From NCBI GenBank assembly GCA_013289665.1, contig JABCZN010000001.1:434001-498000 (forward strand): a stretch of DNA of 64,000 nt, in the 5' to 3' direction. Below are positions 16,035-24,073 of this stretch, piece by piece. The stretch's first letter is position 1. Every line of letters starts with the position of its first letter. The position numbers and the translations under genes were made by a program. The DNA comes from Acidobacteriota bacterium. Its GTDB lineage: Bacteria; Acidobacteriota; Terriglobia; Acidiferrales; UBA7541. Under the pieces are notes generated by a model. It saw nothing but the letters and a program-made list of their open reading frames with translations, searched no databases and was not told the DNA's origin.

Positions 16035-16847
16035 ATGACAGACTACGCTGAATCGCAAGCACCGAACGTTTCTATCGCGCGAATGGACAACCCAGACACA
16101 TCCGTAAAAGCCCCGCCTCGCCCCGAGGCCTCCAAAACTACGCTCCCCCAGCCTGGTCGCCCGATTCCAAGCCGCGCCTACCCCGGCGCGCTCATCGTCG
16201 TCGAAGGCACGGACGGCTCCGGCAAAAGCACCCAACTCTATCTCCTCAAGCGCTGGCTCGAGATCGGCGGCTACCGCCTCCACTTCACCGAGTGGAACTC
16301 CTCGCCTCTTGTAAAATCCGCCACCCGCCGCGGCAAGCAAAAACGTCTCCTCACTCCCACCACGTTTTCTCTTCTCCACGCCGCCGACTTCGCCGACCGC
16401 TGCGAACGCCAGATCATGCCTCTCCTCCAGGGCGACTATCTGGTCCTCGCCGATCGCTACGTTTACACCGCCTTCGCCCGCGACGCCGCCCGCGGCTGCT
16501 CCCATCGCTGGCTCCGCAATCTCTACCGCTTCGCCCCTGTCCCTGACATCACCTTTTATTTCCGCGCTCCCCTCGAAGTTGCCGTCGACCGCATCCTCAG
16601 CGGCCGCCCCAAACTGAAGTATTACGAAGCCGGCATGGACCTCGGCCTCTCCTACGAACGCCCCGAAAGTTTCAAACTTTTCCAGGCCCGCATCCTCGAG
16701 GAGTACGACAAAATGGTGGACTCCGACAACTTCGTCGTCCTCGACGGCACCCTCCCCGTCAACAAACTCCAAAAACAGATGCGCGACATCGTCGCCTCCA
16801 AAATCGATCTCAAGCGCTTTGCACCGCGCGCTCCGGAAGCCGAATAG
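16035..16847 (+). CDS. Thymidylate-kinase-like P-loop kinase, paralogue 1
   Basis: A 270-residue P-loop nucleotide-kinase-fold protein with about 45 extra N-terminal residues. Walker A is VEGTDGSGKST (Lys64), and the DR motif LADRYVYTAFARDAARG is the thymidylate-kinase equivalent of DRY. The C-terminal lid/helix contains YYEAGMDLGLS. The sequence departs from housekeeping Tmk after the P-loop, so dTMP as substrate is uncertain. Two bases separate it from the paralogue downstream, followed by Ppx/GppA, so a link to polyphosphate or another phosphate donor is conceivable. The ATG at 16035 is favoured over 16083; no strong ribosome site is seen. Confidence 0.8.
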   Translation: MTDYAESQAPNVSIARMDNPDTSVKAPPRPEASKTTLPQPGRPIPSRAYPGALIVVEGTDGSGKSTQLYLLKRWLEIGGYRLHFTEWNSSPLVKSATRRGKQKRLLTPTTFSLLHAADFADRCERQIMPLLQGDYLVLADRYVYTAFARDAARGCSHRWLRNLYRFAPVPDITFYFRAPLEVAVDRILSGRPKLKYYEAGMDLGLSYERPESFKLFQARILEEYDKMVDSDNFVVLDGTLPVNKLQKQMRDIVASKIDLKRFAPRAPEAE

Positions 16848-16849
16848 CC

Positions 16850-17677
16850 ATGTCCGACCCAGAAAAAGAGAAAGAAAAACCCGTCGCCTCTCCGCCAGCC
16901 TCCCCCGAAGCTCTTGCGAAGCCAGCCGTCGCCGATCCCGACTCCGCCCAATGCTTTTTCGGCGAGCCCCTCGTCGGCCTCGACCCCACCGAATTAAACG
17001 GCTCGCTCATCGTCATCGAAGGCATGGACGGCTCCGGCCGCTCCACTCAAATCGCTCTCCTCCAGGAATGGCTCGAGTCCGAAGGTTTCTCCGTTCAAAC
17101 CAGCGGCCTCCGCCGCTCCAACCTGGTCGGCCGCGACATTGATGAACTCCTCGCGAAAAACGCCGTCACCCGCCTCACACTCGCCCTCATGTACGCCACC
17201 GACTTCTTCGATCAGCTCGAGCATCGCATCGTTCCGGCTCTCCGCTCGGGCGCCGTTGTCCTCGCCGACCGCTTCATCTTCACCCTCATCGCCCGCGGCG
17301 TCGTACGCGGCATCAATCGCGATTATCTCACCGGCCTCTACGCCATGGCTCTACGCCCGCATCTTACCTTCTGGCTCAACGTCCGCCCGGAGACCGCCTT
17401 CGCCCGCGAATTCAAAAAAGCCCAAGCCATCAGCTATTGGGAAGCCGGCCGCGACATGTCCCTCTCCCACGACCTCTACTGGTCCTTCGTCCGCTATCAA
17501 ACGATGATTAAGCGCGAACTCGAAAACATGGCCAAACGCAACGCCTTCATCGAGCTCGACGGCGAAGCCAGCGTCTCGTCCGTCAATAAGCAACTGCGCC
17601 AGCGCATCGGCGAGCAACTCGGCATCCGCGCTTCCAAATACACTCCCTCTTCCGCCCTCGCGCATCTCTGGCGGTAA
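16850..17677 (+). CDS. Thymidylate-kinase-like protein, paralogue 2, with altered P-loop (K to R)
   Basis: A 275-residue paralogue of the preceding gene. The P-loop is IEGMDGSGRST, so the usually invariant Walker A lysine is arginine (Arg64). The DR motif is kept as LADRFIFTLIARGVVRG, and the shared signature appears as YWEAGRDMSLS versus YYEAGMDLGLS upstream. Loss of the lysine normally weakens ATP hydrolysis, so this may be a regulatory or partner subunit, or a kinase with different phosphate handling. It starts 2 bp after paralogue 1, and 8 bp separate it from ppx. Confidence 0.8.
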   Translation: MSDPEKEKEKPVASPPASPEALAKPAVADPDSAQCFFGEPLVGLDPTELNGSLIVIEGMDGSGRSTQIALLQEWLESEGFSVQTSGLRRSNLVGRDIDELLAKNAVTRLTLALMYATDFFDQLEHRIVPALRSGAVVLADRFIFTLIARGVVRGINRDYLTGLYAMALRPHLTFWLNVRPETAFAREFKKAQAISYWEAGRDMSLSHDLYWSFVRYQTMIKRELENMAKRNAFIELDGEASVSSVNKQLRQRIGEQLGIRASKYTPSSALAHLWR

Positions 17678-17685
17678 GATAAATC

Positions 17686-19239
17686 ATGCCCGAGCCGGTC
17701 CACATCGCCGCCATTGACGCCGGCTCCAACGCCGTCCGCTTGTCCATCGCCCGGGCCTTTTCAGCACTCGATATTGAACCGCTCGTCAACGAACGCGTTC
17801 CCCTCCGCCTCGGCGAAGGCGTCTTCGTCCGTCACCGCTTTAGCGAGGAAATTCTAAAGAAAGCCGTCAAAGCCTTCCGCCACATCCACGAAATCATGGA
17901 GGAGTACGGCGTCACAAAATATCGCGCCGTCGCTACCAGCGCCTCCCGCGAAGCCCGCAACAGCGGCACGCTCGTCCGCCGTGTGAAGCAAGCCACCGGC
18001 CTCCGACTGGAAGTAATCACCGCCAAAGAAGAATCCCGCCTCGGCAGGGAAGCCGCCATCGCCGCTCTCGGCCCCGAATCTCCACCGAACTGCGTCGTAG
18101 ATCTCGGCGGCGGCAGCCTCGAAATTAATATTCTTCGCGACCATTCCATTCTGCAAAGCGCCCAGCTCCCTGTCGGCACCGTCCGACTCATGACCACTCT
18201 CGGCATTCCCGGCACCATTCGCCCCGTCCAAGCCGAACAAGTCCGTCGCTACGTTCGCGCCCTCCTCGAATCGCGCCTTCCCAATCGCCCGAATCTCGCC
18301 GATCAACTCGCCGTCGCCCTCGGCGGAAATGCCGAAACTCTTTCCAACGTCGCTCCAGGTCCTCGCCGCGAAGGACTTCCCACGCTCGATATTTCTCTTC
18401 TGCGCGAACGACTCCCCGACATCCTTGAGCGGGATCTCCGCGAGCGCATGAAATCCTATGGCGTTCGCCGCGATCGCGCCGACGTCATGGGCGTTGCGGC
18501 TATCATCTTCGTCGTCCTCGGACGCTATCTCAACATCCACCACTTCCTGATTCCCACCGTCGGCATCCGCGAAGGCATCCTCCAGGAAATTGCCCGCGAA
18601 GCCTTCTCCCGCAAGGAACCTCACCGTTACACAGCCGAATCCCGCCAGATGCTCCTCGGCACCCGCAGCTTCGCCCGCCGCTTCGAATACGATCAGCGCC
18701 ACGCCGAGCACGTCCGCGAACTCTCGGTCATGCTCTTCGATCACCTCCAGCCTCTCCATCACCTACACCATCATGCTCGCGTCGAACTCGAAGCCGGCGC
18801 GCTCCTTCACGACATCGGCCATCGCATCACCCATCGCGGCCACCACAAGCATGGCGAATATCTCGCCCTCAACGGCGACATTCCCGGCCTCGAAGCCCGC
18901 GACCGCAACATCGTTGCCGCCGTCGTTCGCTATCACAATCGCAAGTCCACTCCGAACGCCGACCACCCCGCTTACTCCGCGCTCAACAACAACGACAAGC
19001 GCGTCGCCCGCCGCCTCGCCGCCATCCTCCGCATCGCCGAAGGTCTCGATCACTCCCACCGCCAGCGCATTCAGGATCTCCGCGCCTCCTTCCAACGCGG
19101 CGCCGTCACCATCCAACTCCGCACCCGCGGCGACGCCGCCGAAGATATCCGCGACGCCGAACGCAGCTCGGCCCTGTTTGAACGCGAATTCCACACCCAT
19201 CTCTACCTCCGCCCCTCCAACTTCTCCCGCCACCCCTAA
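17686..19239 (+). CDS. ppx: Ppx/GppA-family phosphatase with C-terminal HD domain
   Basis: A 517-residue exopolyphosphatase/guanosine-pentaphosphatase. The ASKHA-fold N-terminus has IDAGSNAVRLS (about 10-20), VATSASREA and the phosphate-binding VVDLGGGSLEI (137-147). The C-terminal HD domain has LLHDIGHRITHRGHHKHG (His375-Asp376) and VVRYHNRK. Such enzymes hydrolyse polyphosphate or pppGpp; which one cannot be told from sequence. It is followed by sixA and a convergent CHAD protein that itself carries a degenerate copy of this HD region. The 8-bp spacing from the kinase paralogues indicates one operon. Confidence 0.92.
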   Translation: MPEPVHIAAIDAGSNAVRLSIARAFSALDIEPLVNERVPLRLGEGVFVRHRFSEEILKKAVKAFRHIHEIMEEYGVTKYRAVATSASREARNSGTLVRRVKQATGLRLEVITAKEESRLGREAAIAALGPESPPNCVVDLGGGSLEINILRDHSILQSAQLPVGTVRLMTTLGIPGTIRPVQAEQVRRYVRALLESRLPNRPNLADQLAVALGGNAETLSNVAPGPRREGLPTLDISLLRERLPDILERDLRERMKSYGVRRDRADVMGVAAIIFVVLGRYLNIHHFLIPTVGIREGILQEIAREAFSRKEPHRYTAESRQMLLGTRSFARRFEYDQRHAEHVRELSVMLFDHLQPLHHLHHHARVELEAGALLHDIGHRITHRGHHKHGEYLALNGDIPGLEARDRNIVAAVVRYHNRKSTPNADHPAYSALNNNDKRVARRLAAILRIAEGLDHSHRQRIQDLRASFQRGAVTIQLRTRGDAAEDIRDAERSSALFEREFHTHLYLRPSNFSRHP

Positions 19240-19249
19240 CTCTCCTACT

Positions 19250-19281
19250 TTTGGGTGCGGGAGCAACGCTCCCGCTTCTGC
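19250..19281. repeat. REP-like hairpin R4
   Basis: TTTGGGT followed by GCGGGAGC-AAC-GCTCCCGC (19257-19275): a perfect 8-bp stem, 3-nt loop, then TTCTGCGC. It lies 10 bp after the ppx stop codon. Confidence 0.8.
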
Positions 19282-19480
19282 GCACTAATCACCAACTCTC
19301 AACAAATCCACGAGCCCAATCCCCTCCTCCTCCCCTTTTTTTGAGCGCACTCCGGGTTCCCTGCGAACTCTGCGTAGAGTCTTTCTTCCGTGCCCTTCCT
19401 CCTTATTCCGAACACACCCTCGCCGTTCCGTCATCGAAAAAAAACATTCATCTAGTAAACTCTTCTGAGGAGCCAACCGC

Positions 19481-19981
19481 ATGCAGCTCTACATCGTCCG
19501 CCACGGCATAGCCGTAGATCGCGAAGATCCAAACTGTCCCCCCGACCCCGATCGCTTCCTCACCCCAGAGGGAACGGAAAAAGCCCGGCAGGTAGCCAAA
19601 GGCGTATCCGAAATCGGCGCCGCTCCCGACCTCCTTCTGGCCAGTCCTTATCTCCGCGCCTACCAAACCGCCGAAATCTTCGCCGACGAACTCGGCTACT
19701 CCAAAAATAAAATCCGCAAAACAGAGCGGCTTCTCCCCGGCGCCGAGCCCCTCCAACTCTTCCGCGAACTCTCCAAAGACAAGGAACTCTCGGCCGTCTT
19801 CCTCTTCGGCCACGCCCCCCACCTCGACGACCTGATCGCCACCTCGCTAGGCTCCACCCACCACCTGACCGCTCTAAAAAAATCCGGCGTTGCCCTAATC
19901 GAACTAAAACGCTTAGTCCCGCCAAGCGGCGAACTAATCTGGCTAGCCACACCAAAACTCCTACGCAAAGCAGGGAAGTAA
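19481..19981 (+). CDS. sixA: SixA-type phosphohistidine phosphatase
   Basis: A 166-residue histidine phosphatase superfamily protein. The catalytic motif is YIVRHGIA (His8), with Arg in LLASPYLRAYQTAEI and the second His in FGHAPHLDDLIA. E. coli SixA removes phosphate from histidine on HPt or PTSNtr proteins. In many genomes SixA-like genes lie beside CHAD genes, as here. The ATG at 19481 has GAGGAG 9 nt upstream. It is separated from ppx by 241 bp containing a REP-like hairpin, so it may have its own promoter. Confidence 0.9.
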   Translation: MQLYIVRHGIAVDREDPNCPPDPDRFLTPEGTEKARQVAKGVSEIGAAPDLLLASPYLRAYQTAEIFADELGYSKNKIRKTERLLPGAEPLQLFRELSKDKELSAVFLFGHAPHLDDLIATSLGSTHHLTALKKSGVALIELKRLVPPSGELIWLATPKLLRKAGK

Positions 19982-19996
19982 ACCGCCGTGCACTTC

Positions 19997-20050
19997 TAGC
20001 GGCCGCATTACGAGACGGGCGCTTTTCTGGCAAGGCACTCCTGCCCGTGC
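19997..20050. repeat. Composite palindromic repeat (GCGGCC... and GGCACTCCTGCC)
   Basis: TAGCGGCCGCATTACGAG resembles the GTAGYGGCC family (37203, 38321, 45300, 53301). The following TGGCAAGGCACTCCTGCCCG resembles the GGCACNGGNACTCCTGCC family (33871, 36242, 37549). It lies between convergent sixA and CHAD genes. Confidence 0.45.
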
Positions 20051-20060
20051 TCTTCTCTTA

Positions 20061-20095
20061 TTTTGGAGTGCGGTGGCTCTGCCACCGCTTTTACG
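20061..20095. repeat. REP-like hairpin R5
   Basis: TTTTGGAGT then GCGGTGGC-TCT-GCCACCGC (20070-20088), then TTTTACGGTTTC. Compared with R1 and R4, both arms have changed in a compensating way (GGGAGC/GCTCCC to GGTGGC/GCCACC). About 60 further bases (ACCCAACGGCACAGCCAT) also resemble the sequence after R3. Confidence 0.8.
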
Positions 20096-20316
20096 GTTTC
20101 AAACCGACCTCTCAACTGCACCCAACGGCACAGCCATTCCTGGCTGTTCTCCAGTTTCCGCCAAGTTCAAGGATCTTTTCTCGGTAGGGGCGATTGGTTT
20201 TTCAAGCCTGGCTACCGCACGAGGGCGGCTCGGTCCGGAAGGGCCAGCCGTTTCACTCTTGGTTCCTAAATTGTCCGCCGATTGCCAGGCCTGCAGAACG
20301 CCGGCCCCAAAAGGAA

Positions 20317-21834
20317 CTAATCTGAAGCCGCCGCCACCGGCACCGTCTCTTCCCGCCGCGGCAATTCCACCACCTTCAACTCCACCGGCACCGTCTGCAC
20401 AATCAGTGGTCTCTCCAAAACCGTCTCCAGCAAATGTTTCCCCGCCGCCACTCGAGCCGCCGCCGCTTCCGAATCTTCCAGCCCCGGCGCACGCACAATC
20501 AACGCATCCACCGACCGCTCCACACGCAAACCCTTCGTGGACTCAACGCCGCATTTCGGCAGCACACGCGCCAGCCGCAACACTCCTGCCATGGCGCACA
20601 ACGCCTGGCGTTCCTCTTTCGTCAGCCGCGCGTACCCCTTCTGTTTTGCCTTCGGCTCTTTTCCCCGGTGATACCTCACCACGAGTCCCAGCAAATCCCA
20701 CTCCGGCTCCGTCCATCCCACAGGCAAAGGCAATCTCCGCAAAAATTTCCGCGCCGCTTTCTCCGGCGACTTGGCCCGCAGCCCCGCCCCGATCGCATGC
20801 AACCCCGCCGCAGCCTCCATCACTTTTCGATGTTGCTTATTGGAAAATACTTCGCCGGCCTTCAACCGCCCAAACTCCCGGTACAACTTCAGCGCCACTC
20901 GCGTAACGTGTGCCGCCTTCCCGCGATTCGCACCCAGTGCTTTGGCCGTCGCCTGCAAGCGAGCCATCGCCGCCGCTTCCAGTTGCTCCCCTTGCGGCAA
21001 CCCTTCCTTCCAATCCTGCCAAACCCGCTTTTCGCCCATGCTCAGTTGGCGGTATGCATCCAGCCTCGACTCGCGCTCCGCCGCAATCCGCTCCATCCAT
21101 CCCGCTCGCACTTCTTCAGGCTCGTCTCCCGCCACTCGCGCAATTGTTTCTGCCAGCACATCCAGGTCGTGCACTTCGCCCAGCAGATCCTGCACCCGCT
21201 TCAGATTCTCGCCCCAACACTCATGCAGCTCCGGCAACAAACTCTCGACCGTATATCGAAATCTCTTCACGCCGATTCGGAGAGTGTGCCACGGCTCCGG
21301 CTTCTCTGTCCGCAGCGCCCGCAGGTGCAATTCTCGCGCCGCCGTCAATCGCTCCAGCGCCAGGCTCTTCGCCGCCAGACTGTTCGGTGCAACCACTCGC
21401 GCCCTGTGTCCAAGAACACGCTCATAACTCTTCCACGCCTTCGCATCAAACTTTCCTGCGGCTCGCAGCGCGGCATCCCTCTCTTCCGCTTCGTTCTTCT
21501 CCAGGTGCGTTGCCAGTCGTTGCCGCACGGCCCCGCCCTCCGATCCAAGTTTGTTCGCCCACTCCTCCAGCACCTGCCTGTCCCGCAGTTCACCCAACTG
21601 CCTAAAAAGTTTCCTCCCAATCTTGCGCATCTCCTGCCATGCGGGATCTGGATCCACTTCCTCCATCACCACCGCCAAAGACCGGCATCTCCGCAATGCC
21701 ACCCGCAAATCATGCACTGCGTCCGTATCCGGCCCCGAGCGCACCTCTTCCAGCTCCTCCAGCACGCGCTCCATCCAATACGTCAGACCCCGCTGCTCAT
21801 CCTGTAAGCCGGGAATTATGCTTCCACTCGCCAT
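20317..21834 (-). CDS. CHAD-domain protein fused to a degenerate Ppx-type HD domain
   Basis: A 505-residue protein. The N-terminal CHAD domain (about 15-270) has the histidine-rich helical signatures AVHDLRVALRRCRSL (His41) and WHTLRIGVKRFRY (His183) plus VHDLDVL (His222). CHAD domains are linked to binding polyphosphate. The C-terminus (about 335-480) aligns with the HD region of the nearby Ppx: AAGLHAIGAGL against GALLHDIGHRI, LVVRYHRGKEPK against AVVRYHNRKSTP, and VLRLARVLPK against ILRIAEGLDH. The catalytic HD is replaced by HA (His346-Ala347), so no phosphohydrolase activity is expected. It is convergent with sixA. A polyphosphate sensor or tether is an inference. Confidence 0.85.
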   Translation of the reverse strand: MASGSIIPGLQDEQRGLTYWMERVLEELEEVRSGPDTDAVHDLRVALRRCRSLAVVMEEVDPDPAWQEMRKIGRKLFRQLGELRDRQVLEEWANKLGSEGGAVRQRLATHLEKNEAEERDAALRAAGKFDAKAWKSYERVLGHRARVVAPNSLAAKSLALERLTAARELHLRALRTEKPEPWHTLRIGVKRFRYTVESLLPELHECWGENLKRVQDLLGEVHDLDVLAETIARVAGDEPEEVRAGWMERIAAERESRLDAYRQLSMGEKRVWQDWKEGLPQGEQLEAAAMARLQATAKALGANRGKAAHVTRVALKLYREFGRLKAGEVFSNKQHRKVMEAAAGLHAIGAGLRAKSPEKAARKFLRRLPLPVGWTEPEWDLLGLVVRYHRGKEPKAKQKGYARLTKEERQALCAMAGVLRLARVLPKCGVESTKGLRVERSVDALIVRAPGLEDSEAAAARVAAGKHLLETVLERPLIVQTVPVELKVVELPRREETVPVAAASD

Positions 21835-21970
21835 GTTTTCGCTCTTCAGGCCCTAACCGCAGTGTCCCGCGGCCCCTAATTGAGCCTCGCCTATACACTA
21901 GCCCTTTGCCGCACACGCGTCCAGTCAAGCGCGTACGGCACCCTGCTGGGGATCCACTCCGGCCCTGTAC

Positions 21971-22020
21971 GGGCCGATCCCGAGATCGGCCCCACTAGCA
22001 CGGCGATCCCTCGCCGTGCT
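21971..22020. repeat. Two adjacent perfect hairpins
   Basis: GGGCCGATC/GATCGGCCC (21971-21979 with 21984-21992, 4-nt loop) is followed by AGCACGGCGA/TCGCCGTGCT (21997-22006 with 22011-22020, 4-nt loop). Neither has a T-tract, so they are unlikely to be simple terminators. Confidence 0.6.
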
Positions 22021-22231
22021 CTTCGTCTAGAGCTGTGCACTCGGTTCCTCCCCGACGAACTCGGCGTCAAGTCCCCCTCTTCGCTTTGGCCATTTCCGAA
22101 CTCCGTCATCCCGCCTGCCCTGAGCGGAGACGAAGAGGCGTGCCGGGTCGCGGAGTGGAGGAACCGTAGCAACAATTCAACGAAACTCGAATCGCTGAGA
22201 CCATCCCCCTCTTCTCTGCGTCCTCTGCCCC

Positions 22232-22262
22232 CGGCGTTTACGCCGACCCGGTCGGGGCGTTA
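22232..22262. repeat. GACCCGGTCGGGGC palindromic repeat, copy 1
   Basis: GGCGTTTACGCCGACCCGGT then CGGGGCGTT. The second copy at 25590-25621 reads GGCGTTCACCCCGACCCGGT then CGGGGCATT. Both follow a CTCTGC-rich tract and precede a plus-strand gene by about 110-185 bp. Confidence 0.6.
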
Positions 22263-22368
22263 AATCTTTCTTCTTCCTTTCCACGCTTTACAAACCACTC
22301 CTCCGCGAGCAAACTGAACTCGTCAACGTCCGATCTTTTCCCAGCAGTTCGCGAATCAGGAGTCCGCA

Positions 22369-23235
22369 ATGTCCACCTCCCCCTCTCCCATTCCAGACCC
22401 CAAAGAAATCGTCCGCCAGGACTGGCTAGGTGCTGCGCCCGCCTGGAAAAAATGGTATTCCCAACTCGCCTTCCAATCCCGCCAGGCCACCGAGCTCGTT
22501 GTTCAAGGCGCCGCTCTCTCTCCCGGAATGCATGTCCTTGATCTCGCCAGCGGATCCGGCGAACCTGCTCTCAGTGTCGCAGCAGCCGTCGGCCCCCAAG
22601 GCCGCGTCACCGCTACCGATCTCCTCCGCGAAATGCTCCAGATCGCCGAGGAAAACGCCGCCGCCCGTGGCATTAGAAACATCGAGTTCCGCGCCGCCGA
22701 TGCCGAGCAGCTTCCATTCCCCGGACACTTCTTCGATCGCATCACCTGCCGCTTCGGCCTTATGTTCGTTCCCAACATCCAGAAAGCCCTCGGCGAAATG
22801 CGCCGCGTCCTCAAGCCTGGCGGCCGCGTCTCGTTCGTCACCTGGGGCTCGATGGAAGAAAACCCTCTCTTCAGTACCATGCTCCGCCCATTCCTGAAAT
22901 ACGTCGAAATCCCCGCGCCTCCACCCGACGCGCCTCATGTCTTCCGCTTCGCCGACGAAAACAAACTGGACCATCTCCTCTGCCTCGCCGGCTTCCATGA
23001 TGTCCTCGTCGCCAAGCGCAAAATCAACTGGCCCTGGCCCGGCACACCGGAAGAAGCCTGGCAAGGCGCGAGTGAACTCGCCGCTCCCTTCAAGCGCATC
23101 ATCGCTGCCACTCCTCCCGACAAAAGGGAACTCGCCATCCAGGAAGCCATCCAGGGCTTCCGCCGCTTCTTCGACGGCCAAGCAGTCAACATCCCAGCCA
23201 CCATCGTCGCCGCCACCGCCGCCACTCCCGTGTAA
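22369..23235 (+). CDS. Class I SAM-dependent methyltransferase (UbiE/COQ5-like)
   Basis: A 288-residue protein. Motif I VLDLASGSGEPAL (about 54-66) binds S-adenosylmethionine, with VTATDL as motif II, the acidic post-motif FRAADAEQLPF, and MRRVLKPGGRVSFVTWG as motif III. This arrangement is closest to UbiE-type C-methyltransferases and related small-molecule methyltransferases. The acceptor is not predictable; the C-terminal half (HVFRFADENKLDHLL...) is not the canonical UbiE end. No ubiquinone or menaquinone genes are nearby. Confidence 0.85.
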   Translation: MSTSPSPIPDPKEIVRQDWLGAAPAWKKWYSQLAFQSRQATELVVQGAALSPGMHVLDLASGSGEPALSVAAAVGPQGRVTATDLLREMLQIAEENAAARGIRNIEFRAADAEQLPFPGHFFDRITCRFGLMFVPNIQKALGEMRRVLKPGGRVSFVTWGSMEENPLFSTMLRPFLKYVEIPAPPPDAPHVFRFADENKLDHLLCLAGFHDVLVAKRKINWPWPGTPEEAWQGASELAAPFKRIIAATPPDKRELAIQEAIQGFRRFFDGQAVNIPATIVAATAATPV

Positions 23236-23353
23236 GCCTGCACTACATGAATACCTGCCGGCGGGCGTTCGGATCACCGGAAAATGGCCGGCTACTTGCC
23301 TTCGTCTTCGCTTGAGCCTCCCGCCACCCTCATGTTACTTTCCTATAGGTTCT

Positions 23354-23442
23354 CCCGGAGTGGCGGAACTGGCAGACGCAGCAGACTCAAAATCTGCCGG
23401 GGATTACTCCCCGTGTGGGTTCGACTCCCTCCTCCGGGACCA
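23354..23442 (+). tRNA. tRNA-Leu (anticodon CAA)
   Basis: The acceptor stem CCCGGAG (23354-23360) pairs with CTCCGGG (23432-23438), followed by A73 and an encoded CCA. The anticodon stem GCAGA/TCTGC encloses the loop CTCAAAA, so the anticodon is CAA (23388-23390), reading UUG. A long variable arm (class II, GGGGATTACTCCCC) and GGTTCGACTCC for the T arm fit tRNA-Leu. It stands alone between a methyltransferase and a PilZ gene. Confidence 0.95.
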
Positions 23443-23527
23443 TCCCTTTCCCTCTGGAACCTTAGTACCTTCCGCCTCTTGACCTCCTCCGCTTCTTCTC
23501 CAACACTATCCCCAGGCCTTCTCTCCT

Positions 23528-23911
23528 GTGACCAATCTCTCCTCCAACCCCGCTCTCGCGCACAACCGTCGCCGCAGCCAGCGTGTCTTTCTGCGTCTCC
23601 CCATCCTCGTCATTGCCCGAGGCCCGGACAAACAGCACGTTTCTGAAAACGCCTTCACCACCAACGTGAACGCCCACGGTGCCCTAGTCCTCATGTCCAT
23701 GCGCGTCGAAGTCGGTCAAAAAATTCTTTTCCGCCATACCGAAACCCTCGAAGAGCAATTCGTCCGCGTAATTCATGTCACTCCGGCCCCCGAAGGGAAA
23801 TCCGAAGTCGGCGTCGAATTCCTGAAACCCGCCCCCAAATTTTGGCGGATCTCCTTCCCCCCCGACGACTGGACCCCCCACGACCCCGAAATCACCGCCG
23901 ACACCTTCTAG
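23528..23911 (+). CDS. PilZ-domain protein
   Basis: A 127-residue PilZ-type protein. The c-di-GMP-binding pattern is present in part: RRRSQR near residues 13-18 (RxxxR) and NVNAHGALV (N-x-N-x-x-G) about 30 residues later, then VGQKILFRH and VGVEFLKPAP of the beta barrel. Such stand-alone PilZ proteins adjust motility, exopolysaccharide or secretion in response to c-di-GMP. The start is GTG at 23528. No partner gene is evident next to it. Confidence 0.82.
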   Translation: MTNLSSNPALAHNRRRSQRVFLRLPILVIARGPDKQHVSENAFTTNVNAHGALVLMSMRVEVGQKILFRHTETLEEQFVRVIHVTPAPEGKSEVGVEFLKPAPKFWRISFPPDDWTPHDPEITADTF

Positions 23912-24073
23912 CACAACGCCCAGGCCAGCCCTCCCGCTGTCTGTTATCTGTCCGCTGCTCGCCTCCGGCCTCTTGCTGATTACTGATAACCGATCACTGA
24001 TCACCGATTACTTTCCCTCACGCATCTAACTATGCGAGACTTAGATTGAGTCACGAAAGGGATCTATTCCGGC

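Larger units (their letters stand above)
21835..22368. other. 534-bp intergenic stretch with hairpins
   Basis: No gene is apparent between the divergent CHAD and methyltransferase genes. Two strong back-to-back hairpins lie at 21971-22020, and a palindromic GACCCGGTCGGGGC repeat at 22232-22262 is shared with 25590-25621. A CTCTGCG-rich pyrimidine tract precedes it. Divergent promoters must lie here but I cannot place them. Confidence 0.5.

Noticed and set aside
20434..21807. A 457-codon plus-strand frame rich in Arg, Gln and Pro
   Set aside because: Antisense to the CHAD gene; composition is that of a shadow frame.
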